Assembly: GCA_035532295.1 (NCBI GenBank)
Contig: DATKRH010000292.1
Location: 1-64,000 of the forward strand
Origin: DASUBV01 sp035532295
GTDB taxonomy: Bacteria; Actinomycetota; Actinomycetes; Streptosporangiales; Streptosporangiaceae
Reading direction: 5' to 3'
DNA length: 64,000 nucleotides
Both the position numbers and the translations under genes were made by a program. The notes under the pieces were generated by a model. That model did no database searches. It was given only the letters and a program-made list of their open reading frames with translations, and had not been told where the DNA came from. Below, one piece after another: positions 38,841-47,171 of the stretch. The number at the start of each line of letters is the position of its first letter. Position 1 is the stretch's first letter.

Positions 38841-41299
38841 GCGACATCTCCGCTCTGTGAGCCTCCGTTAACTCCCTGCACTGTGCTAGCTCCCTGCACT
38901 GTGCTAGCTCCCTGCACTGTGCCGCGGGCCGTCTCGATGGCCCGCCAGACGCGCTCGGGCGTGCAGGGCATCGTCACGTCCCGGACGCCCAGCGGCCGGA
39001 GCGCGTCGATGATGGCGTTCACGACCGCCGGCGTGGACGCGATCGTGCCCGCCTCGCCGACGCCCTTGACGCCGAGCCGGTTGGCCGCCGGGCTCTCCGT
39101 GCGCGCCGTCACATAGGACGGCAGGTCGGAGGCCGAGGGCACCAGGTAGTCGGCGAGCGTCGTCGTGACCAGGTTGCCCTCGTCGTCGTAGACGCCCTCC
39201 TCGTACAGGGCCTGCGCGATGCCCTGGGCGAGGCCGCCATGGACCTGGCCCTCGACGATCAGCGGGTTGACCACCACTCCGACGTCGTCCACCGCCACGT
39301 AGGACCGGATCTTCACGAAGCCGGTCTCGGTGTCGACCTCGGTCGCGCACAGGTGGGTGCCGTGCGGGAAGGAGAAGTTGTCCGGGTCGTAGGTCGCGTC
39401 CGAGTCCAGCGACGGCTCCACGCCCTCGGGCAGGTCGTGGGCCGCGAAGGTGGCCAGCGCGATCTCCTGGATGGTCTTGCTCGCCCCCGATCCCCCGTGT
39501 TCAGAGGCACTGCGGGAGCGGAACACCCCGCCGGAGAACTCCACGTCGTCCGGCGGCGCCTCCAGCATCGCCGAGGCGATGATCTTGGCCTTCTCGATGA
39601 CCTTGTCGCAGGCCGATACGAGCGCCAGGCCGCCGACGGACAGCGACCGGGAGCCGTAGGTGTCCATGCCCTTGGGTGCGACCAGGGTGTCGCCGTGCAG
39701 CACCCGGATGTCCTCGAACGGGATGCCGAGCTGGTCGGAGACGATCTGGCTCCAGGCCGTCTCGTGCCCCTGGCCGTGCGCGCTGGAGCCGGTCACCACC
39801 TCGACCTTGCCGGTCGGCAGCATCCGGATGGCGGCGTGCTCCCAGCCGCCGGCCCCGTAGGCCAGCGAGCCCAGGACCCGCGACGGCGCCAGCCCGCACA
39901 TCTCCGTGAACGTGGAGATCCCGATGCCCAGGCGGACGGAATCACCGCGGGCGGTCCGCTCCGCCGCCTCGCGGCGCAGCCCGTCGTAGTCGAACAGCTC
40001 CTTGGCCTTGGCCGTCGCCGCCTCGTAGTTGCCCGAGTCGTAGGTCAGGCCGCAGATCGTCGTGTACGGGAACTCCTCGTGCTTGATCCAGTTCCGTTCC
40101 CGCAGTTCCAGCGGCTCGATGCCGAGCTCGGCCGCCAGGTCGTCCATGATCCGCTCGATCGCGAAGGTGGCCTCGGGCCGGCCGGCGCCGCGGTAGGCAT
40201 CGGTGGGCATCTTGGTGGTGAACACGCCGGTGCAGCGGAATGAGTAGGCGTCCATCTTGTAGATGGAGTTGTACATGAACGCGCCGAGCAGCGGGACACC
40301 CGGAGTGACCAGCATCAGGTAAGCGCCCATGTCGGCCAGCAGGTCCACGGACAGGCCGCGAACGCGGCCATCGCGGTCGGCGGCGATCCTGATCCGCTGC
40401 CACTGGTCGCGGCCATGGTGCGTGGTCATGTTGCCCTCGCTGCGCGACTCGGTCCACTTGACCGGCTTGCCGAGCTTGCGCGCGATCAGCAGGGCGAGCT
40501 CTTCCTCGGCCGTCACCTGCAGCTTGGAGCCGAAGCCGCCGCCCACGTCCGGCGCGATCACCCGGAGGTTCTGCTCCGGGATGCCGGTGATCGCCGCCAG
40601 CAGGAAGCGCAGCACGTGCGGGACCTGGGTGGCCGACCAGAGGGTGTACTCATCGCCCTGCGGCGAGCAGACCACCGCCCGCGGCTCCATCGCCTCGGGT
40701 ATCAGCCGCTGCTGGCGGTAATTGCGCTCCAGCACGACGGGCGCGTCCCGGAACGCGGCGTCGAGGTCGCCATTGGCGAAGTTCCACTCGTAGCTCTTGT
40801 TGCCCGCCTCGTGGACCTGGGGCGAGCCCTCGTCCAGGGCCGTGCGGATGTCCAGCACGGGCAGCAGCGGCTCGTAGTCGACGTCGATCGCGGCGATCGC
40901 GTCCGCGGCGATGTACCGGTTCCGGGCGACCACGACGGCCACGGCCTCACCGACATAACGGACCTCGTCGACGGCCATCGCCGGGTGCGCCGGGATCACG
41001 ATGTCCTCGGTCACCGGCCAGGCGCACGGCAGGCTGCCCTGCTCGGCCGCGAAGTCGGCCCCGGAGAACGCGGCGACCACGCCCGGGATGTTCAGGGCGC
41101 CCGCGACGTCGACGCTGTTGATCTTCGCGTGCGCGAACGGGCTGCGCAGGAAGGCCAGGTGCAGCATGCCGGGCAGGGTGAGGTTGTCGGTCCAGTTGGT
41201 CTGGCCGGTGATCAGCCGGGCGTCTTCCTTGCGGAGCCGGGCGGCCCCGATCTGGGCCACTGGTGTCTCGGCTGCTGGTGTCTGCGTCGTCGCCGTCAT
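38837..41299 (-). CDS. Molybdenum hydroxylase large subunit (CoxL-like, form II)
   Basis: An 820-residue molybdopterin-binding subunit of the xanthine oxidase family. The active-site loop reads TDAYRGAGRPEA; AYRGAGR is the form II signature, whereas proven CO dehydrogenases (form I) have AYxCSFR. CO oxidation is therefore not established and the substrate may be an aldehyde, purine or aromatic. Other motifs: APDVGGGFGSK, SSAHGQGHETAW, and GVKGVGEAGTI with the conserved Glu near the Mo site. The ATG at 41299 overlaps the small-subunit stop (ATGA); the longer frame reads through coxS. The C terminus ends in STVQGA repeats (DNA repeat at 38873-38926). Confidence 0.93.
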   Translation of the reverse strand: MTATTQTPAAETPVAQIGAARLRKEDARLITGQTNWTDNLTLPGMLHLAFLRSPFAHAKINSVDVAGALNIPGVVAAFSGADFAAEQGSLPCAWPVTEDIVIPAHPAMAVDEVRYVGEAVAVVVARNRYIAADAIAAIDVDYEPLLPVLDIRTALDEGSPQVHEAGNKSYEWNFANGDLDAAFRDAPVVLERNYRQQRLIPEAMEPRAVVCSPQGDEYTLWSATQVPHVLRFLLAAITGIPEQNLRVIAPDVGGGFGSKLQVTAEEELALLIARKLGKPVKWTESRSEGNMTTHHGRDQWQRIRIAADRDGRVRGLSVDLLADMGAYLMLVTPGVPLLGAFMYNSIYKMDAYSFRCTGVFTTKMPTDAYRGAGRPEATFAIERIMDDLAAELGIEPLELRERNWIKHEEFPYTTICGLTYDSGNYEAATAKAKELFDYDGLRREAAERTARGDSVRLGIGISTFTEMCGLAPSRVLGSLAYGAGGWEHAAIRMLPTGKVEVVTGSSAHGQGHETAWSQIVSDQLGIPFEDIRVLHGDTLVAPKGMDTYGSRSLSVGGLALVSACDKVIEKAKIIASAMLEAPPDDVEFSGGVFRSRSASEHGGSGASKTIQEIALATFAAHDLPEGVEPSLDSDATYDPDNFSFPHGTHLCATEVDTETGFVKIRSYVAVDDVGVVVNPLIVEGQVHGGLAQGIAQALYEEGVYDDEGNLVTTTLADYLVPSASDLPSYVTARTESPAANRLGVKGVGEAGTIASTPAVVNAIIDALRPLGVRDVTMPCTPERVWRAIETARGTVQGASTVQGASTVQGVNGGSQSGDVA
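38873..38926. repeat. Three 18-bp tandem repeats at the end of the coxL-like gene
   Basis: Units of tccctgcactgtgctagc at 38873 and 38891 are identical; the third at 38909-38926 differs in the last bases. In frame they encode STVQGA on the minus strand, close to the C terminus. Confidence 0.9.
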
Positions 41300-41790
41300 G
41301 CCTGGACTCCCGCCTGTGCCGCGCGCCGGACGGCGCGGACGATGTTCTCGTACCCGGTACAGCGGCAGAGGTTGCCCTCCAGCCCCTCGCGGATCTCCTC
41401 GTCGCTGGGATGCGGGTTGTCGCGGAGCAGGTCGGCGGCCGCCATGATCATGCCCGGCGTGCAGTACCCGCACTGCAGGGCATGCTCCTCGTGGAAGGCC
41501 CGCTGCAGGGGATGCAGCTCGTGGCCGGCCCCGCTCCCGTTCCCCCCGCTGCCCGCTATGCCCTCTATGGTGGTAATATCCGATCCGTCCGCCTGGACGG
41601 CGAGCACCGCGCAGCTCTTGACCGAGGAGCCGTCCATCAGGACGGTGCACGCTCCGCAGTTCGAGGTGTCGCAGCCAATGGGGGTACCGGTCTTCCCTAT
41701 GGTCTCTCGTAGGTAGTGCACCAGCAGCAGCCGGGGCTCTACCTGATCGACGTAACTGACTCCGTCGACCGTTACGTTGATTCGCGTCAT
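41296..41790 (-). CDS. Molybdenum hydroxylase 2Fe-2S subunit (CoxS-like)
   Basis: A 164-residue iron-sulfur subunit. The N-terminal plant-type cluster is held by Cys in IGCDTSNCGACTVLMDG and a following SCAVLAV; the second cluster by CGYCTPGMIM and NLCRCTGYENIV. A short Gly/Ser/Asn insert (GSGGNGSGAG) separates the two domains. CAGGAG lies 7 nt before the ATG, and a minus-strand TAGGTT (plus 41835-41840) may be the operon's -10 box. First gene of the S-L-M-G operon. Confidence 0.94.
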   Translation of the reverse strand: MTRINVTVDGVSYVDQVEPRLLLVHYLRETIGKTGTPIGCDTSNCGACTVLMDGSSVKSCAVLAVQADGSDITTIEGIAGSGGNGSGAGHELHPLQRAFHEEHALQCGYCTPGMIMAAADLLRDNPHPSDEEIREGLEGNLCRCTGYENIVRAVRRAAQAGVQA

Positions 41791-41892
41791 GGGCTGACTC
41801 CTGTCAAGGACACGGCTGAAGCGCCATGGAAGCCAACCTAGGCCGGTCAGCGCCGCCGCACCAGCCCCGCGAGGGCCGGCTCGGGCCAGGGA

Positions 41893-42624
41893 TCAGCCGG
41901 TCTGGAGGACCTGAAACGCCTCGGCGAGCCGTCCCGGCGGCAGGCCGCCCTGCTCGGCCGTCCGGGTCATCCAGCCCCGCAGCCGGTCGGCGAGCTCGTC
42001 CGGCTTGGAGATCTGGCTGGCGTGCGACGCCAGTGCGGCGATCTTCCGGTCGAACGTCTGGGTGATGTCCACGTAGTGGGTCGGGCTCGGGCTGGCGGAG
42101 ATCCAGACCTCCCGTACCATCCACGGCTCTAGCCTTTCCTCGGACAGCAATTCGGGGAACGCGAACGGGTTGCGCGCGTCGGGATATACGGCATCCAACG
42201 CGGCGGAGCCGACGGCGCGGTGGTCGGGATGGCTGGCGCCCGGCCGGGCGTAATAGCGCTCGGGCGACGGGCAGAGCACCCGGTCGGGCCGGAGCATCCT
42301 GATGACCCTGGCCAGGTCACGGCGCAGCTCGAGGGTCGCCTCGACCTGGCCGTCGGGATAACCCAGGAAATGCAGATCGCGGACGCCGACGTGCGCGGCC
42401 GCCGCGGTCTGCTCGGCCTGGCGCAGCTTGCCCATGTCGGCGCGGGAGATGGACGGGTCGCTGCCGCCGGCGTCGCCGTCGGTCGCGATGCAGTAACTGA
42501 CGGCGATCCCCGCGTCCGTCCAGCGCGCGATCGTGCCGGCCGACCCGAAGTCCACGTCATCGGGGTGGGCCACGATCACCAGCACCCGGTCGATTTCGGC
42601 ATCATCAAGCACGGCGTCAGGCAC
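41893..42624 (-). CDS. PIG-L/LmbE family deacetylase
   Basis: A 243-residue zinc-dependent deacetylase of the MshB/Mca/LmbE superfamily. Zinc ligands: VIVAHPDDVDFGSAG (His and Asp) near residue 20, and ASHPDHRAVG near residue 130. The family removes acetyl groups from N-acetylglucosamine-containing or thiol-conjugate substrates, including mycothiol conjugates; which one applies here is unknown. The start GTG at 42624 lies 7 nt after a minus-strand TAAGAT (plus 42632-42637), so it may have its own leaderless promoter although the dehydrogenase gene ends only 30 bp upstream. Confidence 0.85.
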   Translation of the reverse strand: MPDAVLDDAEIDRVLVIVAHPDDVDFGSAGTIARWTDAGIAVSYCIATDGDAGGSDPSISRADMGKLRQAEQTAAAAHVGVRDLHFLGYPDGQVEATLELRRDLARVIRMLRPDRVLCPSPERYYARPGASHPDHRAVGSAALDAVYPDARNPFAFPELLSEERLEPWMVREVWISASPSPTHYVDITQTFDRKIAALASHASQISKPDELADRLRGWMTRTAEQGGLPPGRLAEAFQVLQTG

Positions 42625-42654
42625 GAAATTGATCTTACGGGGTGCCGGGCGCGG

Positions 42655-44079
42655 CTAGTCGAGCGAGGACATGACGTGCTTGACGCGGGTGTAGTCCTCG
42701 AAGCCGTACATCGACAGGTCCTTGCCGTAGCCCGACTGCTTGAAGCCGCCATGCGGCATCTCGGCGACCAGCGGGATGTGGGTGTTGATCCAGACGCAGC
42801 CGAAGTCCAGCCGTCGCGACACCCGCATGGCACGGCCGTGATCGGAGGTCCAGACCGATGAGGCCAGGCCGTACTCGGTGCCGTTCGCCCAGCGAACCGC
42901 CTCGTCCTCGTCGCTGAACCGCTGCACGGTGATGACCGGGCCGAACACCTCGTTCTGGATGATCTCGTCGTCCTGGTGCAGGCCGTCGACGACGCTGGCC
43001 TCGAAGAAGTACCCGCGGTCGCCGGCCTGCCGGCCCCCGGCCAGCACCCGCGCGTGGTCGGGCAGCCGGTGGACGAACCCGGAGACCCGCTCGAGCTGAC
43101 CGGCGTTGTTCAGCGGGCCGAAGTCGGCGTCCGGGACGTCGGGGCCGGCCACGGTCTGCTTCCTGGCCTGCTCGACCAGCGCCTCGACGAACTCGTCGTG
43201 CACCCCCGGGCCGGTCAGCACCCGGGTCGCGGCCGTGCAGTCCTGGCCGGCATTGAAGTAGCCCGCGATCGCGATCGCCTCCGCGGCCTTCGCCGGGTCG
43301 GCATCGTCGAAGATCACGACGGGCGCCTTGCCGCCCAGCTCGAGGTGCACCCGCTTGAGGCTGGCCGCGGCCGCCGCGGCCACCTCCTTGCCCGCCCGGA
43401 CGCTGCCGGTGATCGACACCATCTGCGGTACCGGATGGGAGACCAGCGCGCGGCCGGTGTCCCGGTCGCCGCAGATCACGTTGAAGACGCCGGCCGGCAG
43501 GAACTCGCTCATGATCTCGGCCATCAGCAGCGTGGAGGCCGGGGTGGTATCCGAGGGCTTGAGCACCATGGTGTTGCCCGCCGCCAGGGCCGGAGCCCAC
43601 TTCCACACGGCCATCATCATGGGGTAGTTCCACGGCGTGACCGCCGCGCAGACGCCGATGGGCTCCCGGCGGACGAACGAGGTGAAGCCGGACATGTACT
43701 CCCCGGCCGACCGGCCTTCCAGCATCCGGGCCGCCCCGGCGAAGAACCTGATCTGGTCGGCCATCGGCGGGATTTCCTCGGACAGGGTCAGCGCGATCGG
43801 CTTGCCCGTGTTCCGCGACTCGGCCGCGACGAGCTGCTCGGCGTTGGCCTCGATCGCGTCGGCGATCCGCAGCAGCGCGAGGCTGCGCTCCGACGGCGTG
43901 GCGTCCCGCCAGCCCTCGAAGGCGGCGGCCGCCGCGCCGAAGGCGGCATCCACCTCGTCCGCGCGGGATATCGGCGCGGTGGCGAACACCTCGCCCGTGC
44001 TCGGGTCGATCAGCTTGGCCTTGGCGTCGTAGGACATGTCCGTCCACCGGCCGTTGATGAAGTTCCGCAGGTCGTCCAC
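42655..44079 (-). CDS. Aldehyde dehydrogenase, gamma-aminobutyraldehyde type
   Basis: A 474-residue NAD(P)-dependent aldehyde dehydrogenase. Catalytic Cys is in NAGQDCTAATR and the general-base Glu in HLELGGKAPV; the cofactor-binding segment is TPWNYPMMMAVWKWAPALAAGN and the Rossmann turn is ITGSVRAGKEV. The GQDCTA form and the AVWKWAPAL segment are typical of gamma-aminobutyraldehyde/betaine aldehyde dehydrogenases that act in putrescine catabolism. GGAGG lies 8 nt before the GTG at 44079. It follows the saccharopine-dehydrogenase-like gene by 33 bp; together with the divergent permease this suggests amine or amino-acid breakdown. Confidence 0.88.
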   Translation of the reverse strand: MDDLRNFINGRWTDMSYDAKAKLIDPSTGEVFATAPISRADEVDAAFGAAAAAFEGWRDATPSERSLALLRIADAIEANAEQLVAAESRNTGKPIALTLSEEIPPMADQIRFFAGAARMLEGRSAGEYMSGFTSFVRREPIGVCAAVTPWNYPMMMAVWKWAPALAAGNTMVLKPSDTTPASTLLMAEIMSEFLPAGVFNVICGDRDTGRALVSHPVPQMVSITGSVRAGKEVAAAAAASLKRVHLELGGKAPVVIFDDADPAKAAEAIAIAGYFNAGQDCTAATRVLTGPGVHDEFVEALVEQARKQTVAGPDVPDADFGPLNNAGQLERVSGFVHRLPDHARVLAGGRQAGDRGYFFEASVVDGLHQDDEIIQNEVFGPVITVQRFSDEDEAVRWANGTEYGLASSVWTSDHGRAMRVSRRLDFGCVWINTHIPLVAEMPHGGFKQSGYGKDLSMYGFEDYTRVKHVMSSLD

Positions 44080-44112
44080 CGCTGAAGCCTCCGTTCACGC
44101 CTGAATTCTGAT

Positions 44113-45324
44113 TTAACTACCCGGGGGTGTGCGCTCTTCGCACGCCCATGGTGATCCGTAGTCGGTGAGCAGGTCCAGGAACGGCTCGGCCGGCAGCGCC
44201 TCAGGTCCGAGCACCCCGGTGCCGGCCCAGGCGCCCGAGTCGATCAGCTCGAGGGCGACCACCGGGTTGACGGCGGTCTGCCAGACCACCGCCTGTGATC
44301 CGTACTCGGCCATGGACCACGCGTTGTCCACGACGTGGTGCAGGTACACCTCGCGCGGCGCGCCGTCGGAGCCGGTGCCGGTCACCCAGGTGCCGGCGCA
44401 GGTGACGCCCGTCATCTTGTCGCCGAGGGTGGCCGGGTCGGGCAGGCACGCGGCCACCACGTCGCGCGGGGACACGCTCGTCCCGCCCGCGCTGACCGGA
44501 TCGGTGCGGTCCAGGCCGAGCTTGTGCAGCGTCCGCAGCACGCCGATGAACTCGGCGCCCAGGCCGTACTTGAAGGTCACCCGCCGGGCCCGCAGCCAGC
44601 GCGGCATCAGCAGGACCTCCTCGTGCTCCACGTTCACGCACTCGACGGGGCCGATCCCGGCGGGGAAGGTGAAGACCTCGGGCTCGCTGAACGGGGGCGT
44701 GGTGTACCAGCCGCGGCCGGCTTCCCAGATGACCGGCGGGTTCAGGCACTCCTCGATCGTCGTCCAGATCGAGAAGGTGGGCGCGAAGTCGTAGCCGGCC
44801 ACCTCCAGGTTCGCGCCGTCCCGGACGCCGATCTCGTCGATCTGGCTGAACAGGTTGTCGGCGGCGTACCTGGCGAACACGTCGGAAAGCCCTGGCTCGA
44901 CACCAATCCCCGCCAGAGCCAGTTTTCCGGCCTGTTCCCACCGGTCAGCGAGGGCGAACTGGTCATCACCCAGCTTGACACCGGTCTTGCTGTAGGGCGC
45001 ATCCTGGTGGGGATGGGACAGCGACATGGCCATGTCGAGATAGTGGACGCCGACGCTCAGCGCCGCGCGGAACAGCGGCATGACGAAGCGCGGATCGGTG
45101 GCGTTCATCAGCACATCGCAGCCGCGCTCGGCCAGCAGGGCCGCCGTGGCCAGCTCGTCTCGCGCGTCGAGCCGGACGGCGGCGAAGGAGTCCCTGGCCG
45201 CCGCCGCGCGCTGGGCGCGGCCCAGGTCGTAGTCGGCGATGACCAGGTCGGCAAACGGGCGGCGCGCGGCGATCCTGGCAAATGCCGTGCCCACCCCGCC
45301 GGCCCCCACCAGGAGTATGCGCAT
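44113..45324 (-). CDS. Saccharopine dehydrogenase family protein
   Basis: A 403-residue NAD(P)-binding protein. The Rossmann motif is LLVGAGGVGTAFARIAARR at the very N terminus, followed by VIADYDLGRAQ; the middle has VHYLDMAMS and GIGVEPGLSDVFARYA, and the catalytic-type domain includes YDFAPTFSIWTTIEECLNPP. It belongs to the LYS9-like branch that contains saccharopine reductase, carboxynorspermidine synthase and lysine 6-dehydrogenase; the exact member cannot be fixed by eye. ATG at 45324 lies 6 nt after a minus-strand TAGGAT (plus 45331-45336), a leaderless pattern. First gene of a probable three-gene unit with the aldehyde dehydrogenase and the deacetylase. Confidence 0.8.
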   Translation of the reverse strand: MRILLVGAGGVGTAFARIAARRPFADLVIADYDLGRAQRAAAARDSFAAVRLDARDELATAALLAERGCDVLMNATDPRFVMPLFRAALSVGVHYLDMAMSLSHPHQDAPYSKTGVKLGDDQFALADRWEQAGKLALAGIGVEPGLSDVFARYAADNLFSQIDEIGVRDGANLEVAGYDFAPTFSIWTTIEECLNPPVIWEAGRGWYTTPPFSEPEVFTFPAGIGPVECVNVEHEEVLLMPRWLRARRVTFKYGLGAEFIGVLRTLHKLGLDRTDPVSAGGTSVSPRDVVAACLPDPATLGDKMTGVTCAGTWVTGTGSDGAPREVYLHHVVDNAWSMAEYGSQAVVWQTAVNPVVALELIDSGAWAGTGVLGPEALPAEPFLDLLTDYGSPWACEERTPPGS

Positions 45325-45551
45325 AGCGCGATCCTAGACCCGGAGCCATCGGTTACCAACGAGACCAGTCGCGATACCTACCCGTTACAACTGAAATCGT
45401 TGCCAGGATGCTGCCCACGGTGCTAGAACCGTTGCGTGCGGGTAAGCAAGCCGCAGGTTGACCAACCCGATTGCCTCGCGGCGCCGTGCGCGGCCGACGT
45501 GAGCGGGTACTACCCCGGGCAGGGGTAATTTCCAGGAGGGGTGAGCGAGGC

Positions 45552-47114
45552 ATGGCCACACGGGCATCGCATGTTCCGCATACGGAGGAGTCCCTCGACA
45601 AGGGCCTCAAGTCGGGGGCGCTTGGCCTGATCTCCACCACGATCATCGCGACCGCCTCGGTGGCCCCCGCCTATAGCATCGCGGCGACGCTGGTGTTCGT
45701 CGTTCTCGCGGTCGGGCTGCAGGCGCCCGCCATCACCGTGCTCGCGTTCGTCCCGATGCTGCTCACCTCGATCGGCTACAGCGAGCTCAACAAGGCCGAC
45801 CCGGACTGCGGGACCACGTTCACGTGGGCGACCAGGGCATTCGGCCCGAAGACCGGCTGGGCGGGCGGCTGGGCGATCGTGGCCGCCGACGTGCTGGTCA
45901 TGGCCAGCCTGGCCCAGGTGGCCGGCCAGTACGTGTTCTTCCTGTTCAACGCCAAGGGAATCGGTTCCGACGCGACCAGCGGCTGGGTGCTGCTGGTCGG
46001 CGTCGTCTGGATCGTCCTGATGACGGTGATCTGTTACATCGGCATCGAGGTGTCGGCGAACTTCCAGAAGGTGCTGCTGAGCATCGAGCTCGTCATGCTC
46101 GCGGTGCTCTCCATCGTGGCGCTGATCAAGGTCGGCAACGGCTCGGCGCCGCCGGGCCATCTGACGCCGAGCCTGTCCTGGTTCAACCCGTTCCACGTGG
46201 CGAGCTTCAGCACCTTCGCCAGCGGGATCATCCTGATGGTGTTCATCTACTGGGGCTGGGATACCGCCGTAGCGGTGAATGAGGAGACCAAGGACCGCAA
46301 CCGGACGCCCGGCCTCGCGGCGATCCTGTCCACGGTCATCCTGCTGGTCACCTACGTCCTGGTGGTCACGTCGATGCAGGCCTTCGCCGGCGTCGGGACC
46401 CACGGCAACGGCCTGGGGAACATCGCCAACGCTGGCGACGTGCTCTCCGTCCAGGGCCAGCAGGTCTTCGGCGGCGGTGCCGGCACGGTGTTCTACCACC
46501 TGCTGCTGCTGATGGTGCTGTCCTCGGCAGCGGCGTCCACCCAGACCACGATTCTGCCGACCGCCCGGACCACGCTGTCCATGGCCGCCTACCGGGCGAT
46601 CCCGAAGTCGTTCGCGAAGATCCACCCGCGGTTCCTGACGCCCACGGTGTCGACCATCACGATGGGCGTGGTCTCCATCCTGTTCTACGTGTCGGTCAAC
46701 TTTGCCTCGAACGGCATCGGCGTGATCGGCGACGCGGTCATCGCGATCGGCCTCTACATCGCCTTCTACTACGGGCTGACCGGGTTCGCCTGTGCCTGGT
46801 ACTACCGGCGGAACCTGACCAGCAGCGCCCGCAACCTGTGGATGCAGGGCATCCTGCCGGTGCTCGGCGCGCTGATCTTGTGGTTCCTCGGCGGCTGGAG
46901 CGTGTGGCTGGACTATGACGTGGCCACGCAGAATGACTACACCATGTGGACGGTGCCCGGCATTCACTGGCAGATCGGCGGCGCTTTCGTGATCGCGGTC
47001 GGGGCCGCGATCGCGGGCGTGCTCTTCTTCATCTACTGCCGGGTGGCCGAGCCGCCGTTCTTCAAGAAGCAGACCCTCACCCGGTCCACGCCGACGCTCG
47101 TCCGCGACGAGTAA
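45552..47114 (+). CDS. APC-superfamily amino acid or polyamine permease
   Basis: A 520-residue transporter with about 12 membrane helices. The first helix region SGALGLISTTIIATASVAPAY matches the substrate- and sodium-site helix of APC permeases, and FIYWGWDTAVAVNEETKDRNRTPG is the conserved helix 6 to loop segment. Adjacent divergent genes for an aminobutyraldehyde-type dehydrogenase point to putrescine, GABA or a related amine as a possible substrate (inference). The ATG at 45552 was chosen; AGGAGGGG lies about 11 nt upstream, a rather long spacing. The stop is 57 bp before pcrA. Confidence 0.85.
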   Translation: MATRASHVPHTEESLDKGLKSGALGLISTTIIATASVAPAYSIAATLVFVVLAVGLQAPAITVLAFVPMLLTSIGYSELNKADPDCGTTFTWATRAFGPKTGWAGGWAIVAADVLVMASLAQVAGQYVFFLFNAKGIGSDATSGWVLLVGVVWIVLMTVICYIGIEVSANFQKVLLSIELVMLAVLSIVALIKVGNGSAPPGHLTPSLSWFNPFHVASFSTFASGIILMVFIYWGWDTAVAVNEETKDRNRTPGLAAILSTVILLVTYVLVVTSMQAFAGVGTHGNGLGNIANAGDVLSVQGQQVFGGGAGTVFYHLLLLMVLSSAAASTQTTILPTARTTLSMAAYRAIPKSFAKIHPRFLTPTVSTITMGVVSILFYVSVNFASNGIGVIGDAVIAIGLYIAFYYGLTGFACAWYYRRNLTSSARNLWMQGILPVLGALILWFLGGWSVWLDYDVATQNDYTMWTVPGIHWQIGGAFVIAVGAAIAGVLFFIYCRVAEPPFFKKQTLTRSTPTLVRDE

Positions 47115-47171
47115 GCACGGCCTGCCAGTAAGCACGGGGCGGCTGTCGGCGGCACCGCCTAGGCTGGACCG

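Noticed and set aside
38837..41299. True aerobic CO dehydrogenase
   Set aside because: The active-site loop is AYRGAGR (form II), not AYxCSFR, so CO oxidation cannot be claimed.
38837..41650. A longer large-subunit protein starting upstream of 41299
   Set aside because: The extra 117 residues would be translated from the small-subunit gene in another frame. The ATGA overlap at 41296-41299 gives a normal start.
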